A DNA stretch of 64,000 nucleotides. Source: Bradyrhizobium sp. JYMT SZCCT0428 (lineage in GTDB: Bacteria; Pseudomonadota; Alphaproteobacteria; Rhizobiales; Xanthobacteraceae). Within the stretch, counting starts at the first letter, position 1, and every line of letters begins with the position of its first letter. A program made the position numbers and the translations under genes. Of the stretch, positions 60,156-64,000 are shown in pieces. The stretch spans positions 62,001-126,000 of the forward strand of contig NZ_JAFCLS010000013.1 in NCBI RefSeq assembly GCF_018131075.1, in the 5' to 3' direction. The notes below the pieces were generated by a model. The model was given only the letters and a program-made list of their open reading frames with translations, was not told the origin of the DNA and did not search any database.

Positions 60156-60779
60156 TCAGGCCGCGATTTTTGCCAGCGCGGCCTCAAACGCCGCCGCAGC
60201 GCTTGGCAAATCGGGGAACGCCAGACCGCTATCCGCGGTCTGCTTCTGGGCTTCCGTTGCGGTGGGACGAACCTCCGCAATCGGCTTTGCCCCATCCAGC
60301 AAGGCCGCCGGCGCGATCACGTGAAACTCATGGGTTTCGATCGGCGCATCCTTCAGCAGGAAGACGCTGAGCGAGACGATGTCGGTACCACGCCGATAGG
60401 AAATGTAGCGGTCGACCGCCACCGAACCGTCGCGCTGCATGCCGCCGAGCTTTGCAAAGCCCTTGGAGTCGAGCAGCTTGTGGGCCTTGAAGCCCTTGGT
60501 GCCAACCGACTTCGCCTTCGCTGTCTCCTCCGACAGGTCGTATTTGGCGGCCATCGCCTTGCCGATTTCGGCGAGCTGCTCCGACATCGTGTGTTCGAAC
60601 TCTTTTGCCTCGGTGCGCGGCTTCGATGCCTTGCCTGGCTTGGCCGCGTTGCGCTTTTGCAGCTCGGCGTTGCACCGCGCGATGATGTCAGCCGCGGCTT
60701 TCCGCTCGGCGTTGACGAGCAGATTCTTCAAATCCTGATTAGAAAGCGCGGCAATCCTGTCGTCCGACCAATCGACCAT
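60156..60779 (-). CDS. Conserved hypothetical protein
   Basis: Protein of 207 residues, not assigned to a family. The first 40 residues (WSDDRIAALSNQDLKNLLVNAERKAAADIIARCNAEL) look like a helical pair, then a Lys/Ala/Pro linker (about 48-60), then a mixed domain whose VDRYISYRRGTDIVSLSVFLLKD and THEFHVIAP suggest beta-strands. No signal peptide or membrane segment. An earlier TTG at 60788 is possible. Repeats flank it on both sides, and it precedes guaB's stop by about 110 bp on the same strand. Confidence 0.7.
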   Translation of the reverse strand: MVDWSDDRIAALSNQDLKNLLVNAERKAAADIIARCNAELQKRNAAKPGKASKPRTEAKEFEHTMSEQLAEIGKAMAAKYDLSEETAKAKSVGTKGFKAHKLLDSKGFAKLGGMQRDGSVAVDRYISYRRGTDIVSLSVFLLKDAPIETHEFHVIAPAALLDGAKPIAEVRPTATEAQKQTADSGLAFPDLPSAAAAFEAALAKIAA

Positions 60780-60807
60780 GATGTTCAATTTCTTTCAATG
60801 GCGAGGC

Positions 60808-60883
60808 CGTCATTCCGGGGCGCTTCGAAGACGCGAACCCGGAATCTCGAGATTCCGGGTTCGCTTCGCGCCCCGGAATGACG
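60808..60883. repeat. GTCATTCCGGG palindromic repeat, copy 3
   Basis: CGTCATTCCGGGGCG and CGCCCCGGAATGACG are inverted, with inner arms CCCGGAATCTCGA/TCGAGATTCCGGG. It begins 8 bp before guaB's stop codon region and may terminate the guaB transcript. Confidence 0.8.
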
Positions 60884-60891
60884 GCTTAAAA

Positions 60892-62579
<1,688 letters not shown>

Positions 62580-62828
62580 TTAACGTTGATATCCCGGCGG
62601 CGGGCCATGCTGGCGGATCGCCTCCACCACCTCCCGGTGCCGGCGGTCCTCCCGCTTCATGTGAACCGCGATGAGCGCATGCGCCGACGGCACCAGCAGC
62701 AGGACGTGGAAAAACAGGCCGAAAACCAGGCAAAACACCAGCAGAACGAGGTTGAAGATCGCCGAAAATGGCTGTCCGTTCAGGAGCAGCCCAAGTGGCG
62801 GCAACAGCGCGGCAAGCAGGTAGATCAT
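62580..62828 (-). CDS. Pmp3/YqaE-like small membrane protein
   Basis: Protein of 82 residues with two or three hydrophobic segments: LLAALLPPLGLLLNGQPF (about 3-20) and FNLVLLVFCLVFGLFFHVLLLVPSAHALIAV (about 24-54). The LPPLG pattern is that of the Pmp3/YqaE membrane stress proteins, though the C-terminal 28 residues are longer and basic. GGAG is nine bases before the ATG at 62828. Assignment to the family is tentative. Confidence 0.62.
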   Translation of the reverse strand: MIYLLAALLPPLGLLLNGQPFSAIFNLVLLVFCLVFGLFFHVLLLVPSAHALIAVHMKREDRRHREVVEAIRQHGPPPGYQR

Positions 62829-62963
62829 CGTCGGGTCTCCGGTGGCGCCAGTAAGCGGCGTCACGCAGGATTTAGGTGGTATGCGCGGTTCCGCAATGGC
62901 TTGCCCGGCAGCAGGGTGATACAGCCCAATTCACCCCGCCTCCGACCCTCGCGCCCTGATTCC

Positions 62964-64000
62964 ATGGACAAACAGCGCATAATCCCGCTCATCGTGGCCA
63001 CCGCCCTGTTTATGGAAAACGTGGACGCGACGGTCATTGCGACGTCGCTGCCGGCGATCGCGGCTGATATCGGCACTAGTCCGCTGACGCTGAAACTGGC
63101 GATCACGTCCTACCTCCTCTCGCTCGCGGTGTTCATTCCTGCCAGCGGCTGGACCGCCGACCGTTTCGGCGCACGGATGGTGTTCGCGATCGCGATCGGG
63201 GTGTTCATGCTGGGATCGATCGGCTGCGCATTGTCGCAGAACGTGACCCATTTCGTGATCGCGCGCATCCTGCAGGGCCTCGGCGGCGCGATGATGACGC
63301 CGGTCGGGCGACTGGTGCTGCTGCGTTCGATCGACAAGAGCGGGCTGGTGCAGGCGATGACCTGGGTGACGGTGCCGGCGCTGATCGGCCCGGTGATCGG
63401 GCCGCCGCTCGGCGGCTTCATCACCACCTATTTCTCCTGGCACTGGATCTTCCTGATCAACATCCCGATTGGGCTGCTCGGCATCTTCCTCGCGATGAAA
63501 TATATCGATCCGATCCGCAGCGAAGATCCGGAACGTTTCGATCTCTACGGGCTGGTGCTGGCGGGCATTGGTCTGGCCGGCATCGCGTTCGGCCTTTCGG
63601 TCGCCGGGCTCGGTCTGCTGCACTGGACGGTCATCGCGGGCCTCGTCGCGGTCGGCTCGATCTCGATGGCGCTTTACGTGATGCACGCGCGGAAGACGAA
63701 ATCGCCGGTGCTGGACTTTTCCATGCTGCGGCTGCAGACGCTGCGCGCCAGCATCTATGGCGGCTTCCTGTTCCGGCTCGGGATCGGCGCGCTGCCGTTC
63801 CTGCTGCCGCTGCTGATGCAGGAAGGTTTTGGGCTGACGCCGTTCCAGTCCGGCCTCGTGACGTTCTCCTCCGCGGTCGGCGCCATGGGCATGAAGACGC
63901 TGGCCGCGCGCATCATCCGCACCTTCGGCTTCCGCAACTTGATGGCGGTCAACGCCATCATCAGCTCGGTGTTTCTCGCCGCCTGCGCCCTGTTCACGGT
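62964..64000 (+). CDS. DHA2-type MFS multidrug transporter (EmrB/QacA-like), truncated by the window
   Basis: The first 345 codons of a 14-helix drug/proton antiporter. It begins MDKQRIIPLIVATALFMENV, an EmrB-like first helix with DATVIATSLPAIA; the RxG motif is in the loop SGWTADRFGAR near 53-63 and the antiporter motif C is ALIGPVIGPPLGG near 137-149. The reading frame is open to the end of the window. Ribosome site unclear. No adjacent EmrA-type adaptor can be seen upstream. Confidence 0.86.
   Translation, partial: MDKQRIIPLIVATALFMENVDATVIATSLPAIAADIGTSPLTLKLAITSYLLSLAVFIPASGWTADRFGARMVFAIAIGVFMLGSIGCALSQNVTHFVIARILQGLGGAMMTPVGRLVLLRSIDKSGLVQAMTWVTVPALIGPVIGPPLGGFITTYFSWHWIFLINIPIGLLGIFLAMKYIDPIRSEDPERFDLYGLVLAGIGLAGIAFGLSVAGLGLLHWTVIAGLVAVGSISMALYVMHARKTKSPVLDFSMLRLQTLRASIYGGFLFRLGIGALPFLLPLLMQEGFGLTPFQSGLVTFSSAVGAMGMKTLAARIIRTFGFRNLMAVNAIISSVFLAACALFT

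Overview
This 64 kb window is high-GC, gene-dense chromosome from an alphaproteobacterium, most probably Bradyrhizobium or a close relative. The reasons are the gene content (many LysR regulators, TRAP, Tct and ABC uptake systems, GST, SRPBCC and SDR genes), guaA, an RsmB-type methyltransferase and guaB within 16 kb, and short interspersed palindromes of the kind common in that group. No tRNA, rRNA, CRISPR array, transposase or integrase was recognised.

Layout. 0-9 kb: small-molecule metabolism (GST, PECR-like SDR, HAD phosphatase, IlvD/Edd dehydratase in an operon with an exported M20 amidohydrolase, class V aminotransferase). 9-15 kb: an MFS exporter, an ArsR-SRPBCC-DUF899-GFA run, an adenylate cyclase and a LysR regulator. 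15-20 kb: an NAD-dependent oxidoreductase with a TRAP transporter whose DctP gene looks frameshifted in its signal peptide. 20-26 kb: a sugar-acid unit (KdgD, solute-binding protein, LysR) divergent from a TctCBA transporter. 27-35 kb: a glyoxalase-family/cupin/CcdA/thioredoxin run, an amidase, and a poorly known DUF1963 operon. 35-42 kb: a string of small autoregulated repressors (Rrf2, AraC, TetR, ArsR) next to the genes they probably control. Two of these genes are frameshifted, and a peptide-deformylase-like protein has lost its metal ligands.

42-47 kb is the accessory part. It holds an orphan double-glycine-leader peptide behind a TGTGA-N6-TCACA site, palindromic repeats, a strongly folded element, a decapitated phosphoesterase, and an HNH endonuclease preceded by a short open frame, all ending at the 3' end of guaA. 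47-53 kb returns to housekeeping (guaA, RsmB) with four copies of a palindromic repeat scattered from 42 to 52 kb. 53-59 kb is a self-contained catabolic cluster: polar amino acid type ABC transporter, RidA protein, DoeB/AstE-like deacylase and a LacI regulator, with a perfect 18-bp LacI-type operator in front. 59-64 kb holds a CurA-like reductase, a lineage-specific protein, guaB, a Pmp3-like membrane protein and the start of a DHA2 multidrug transporter.

The recurrent theme is compact repressor control. Four one-component repressor genes have inverted repeats on their promoters, and in three of them the likely transcription start falls at or within a few bases of the start codon. The strongest candidates for something undescribed are the GG-leader peptide, the HNH islet with its upstream frame, and the 53-59 kb deacylase cluster.
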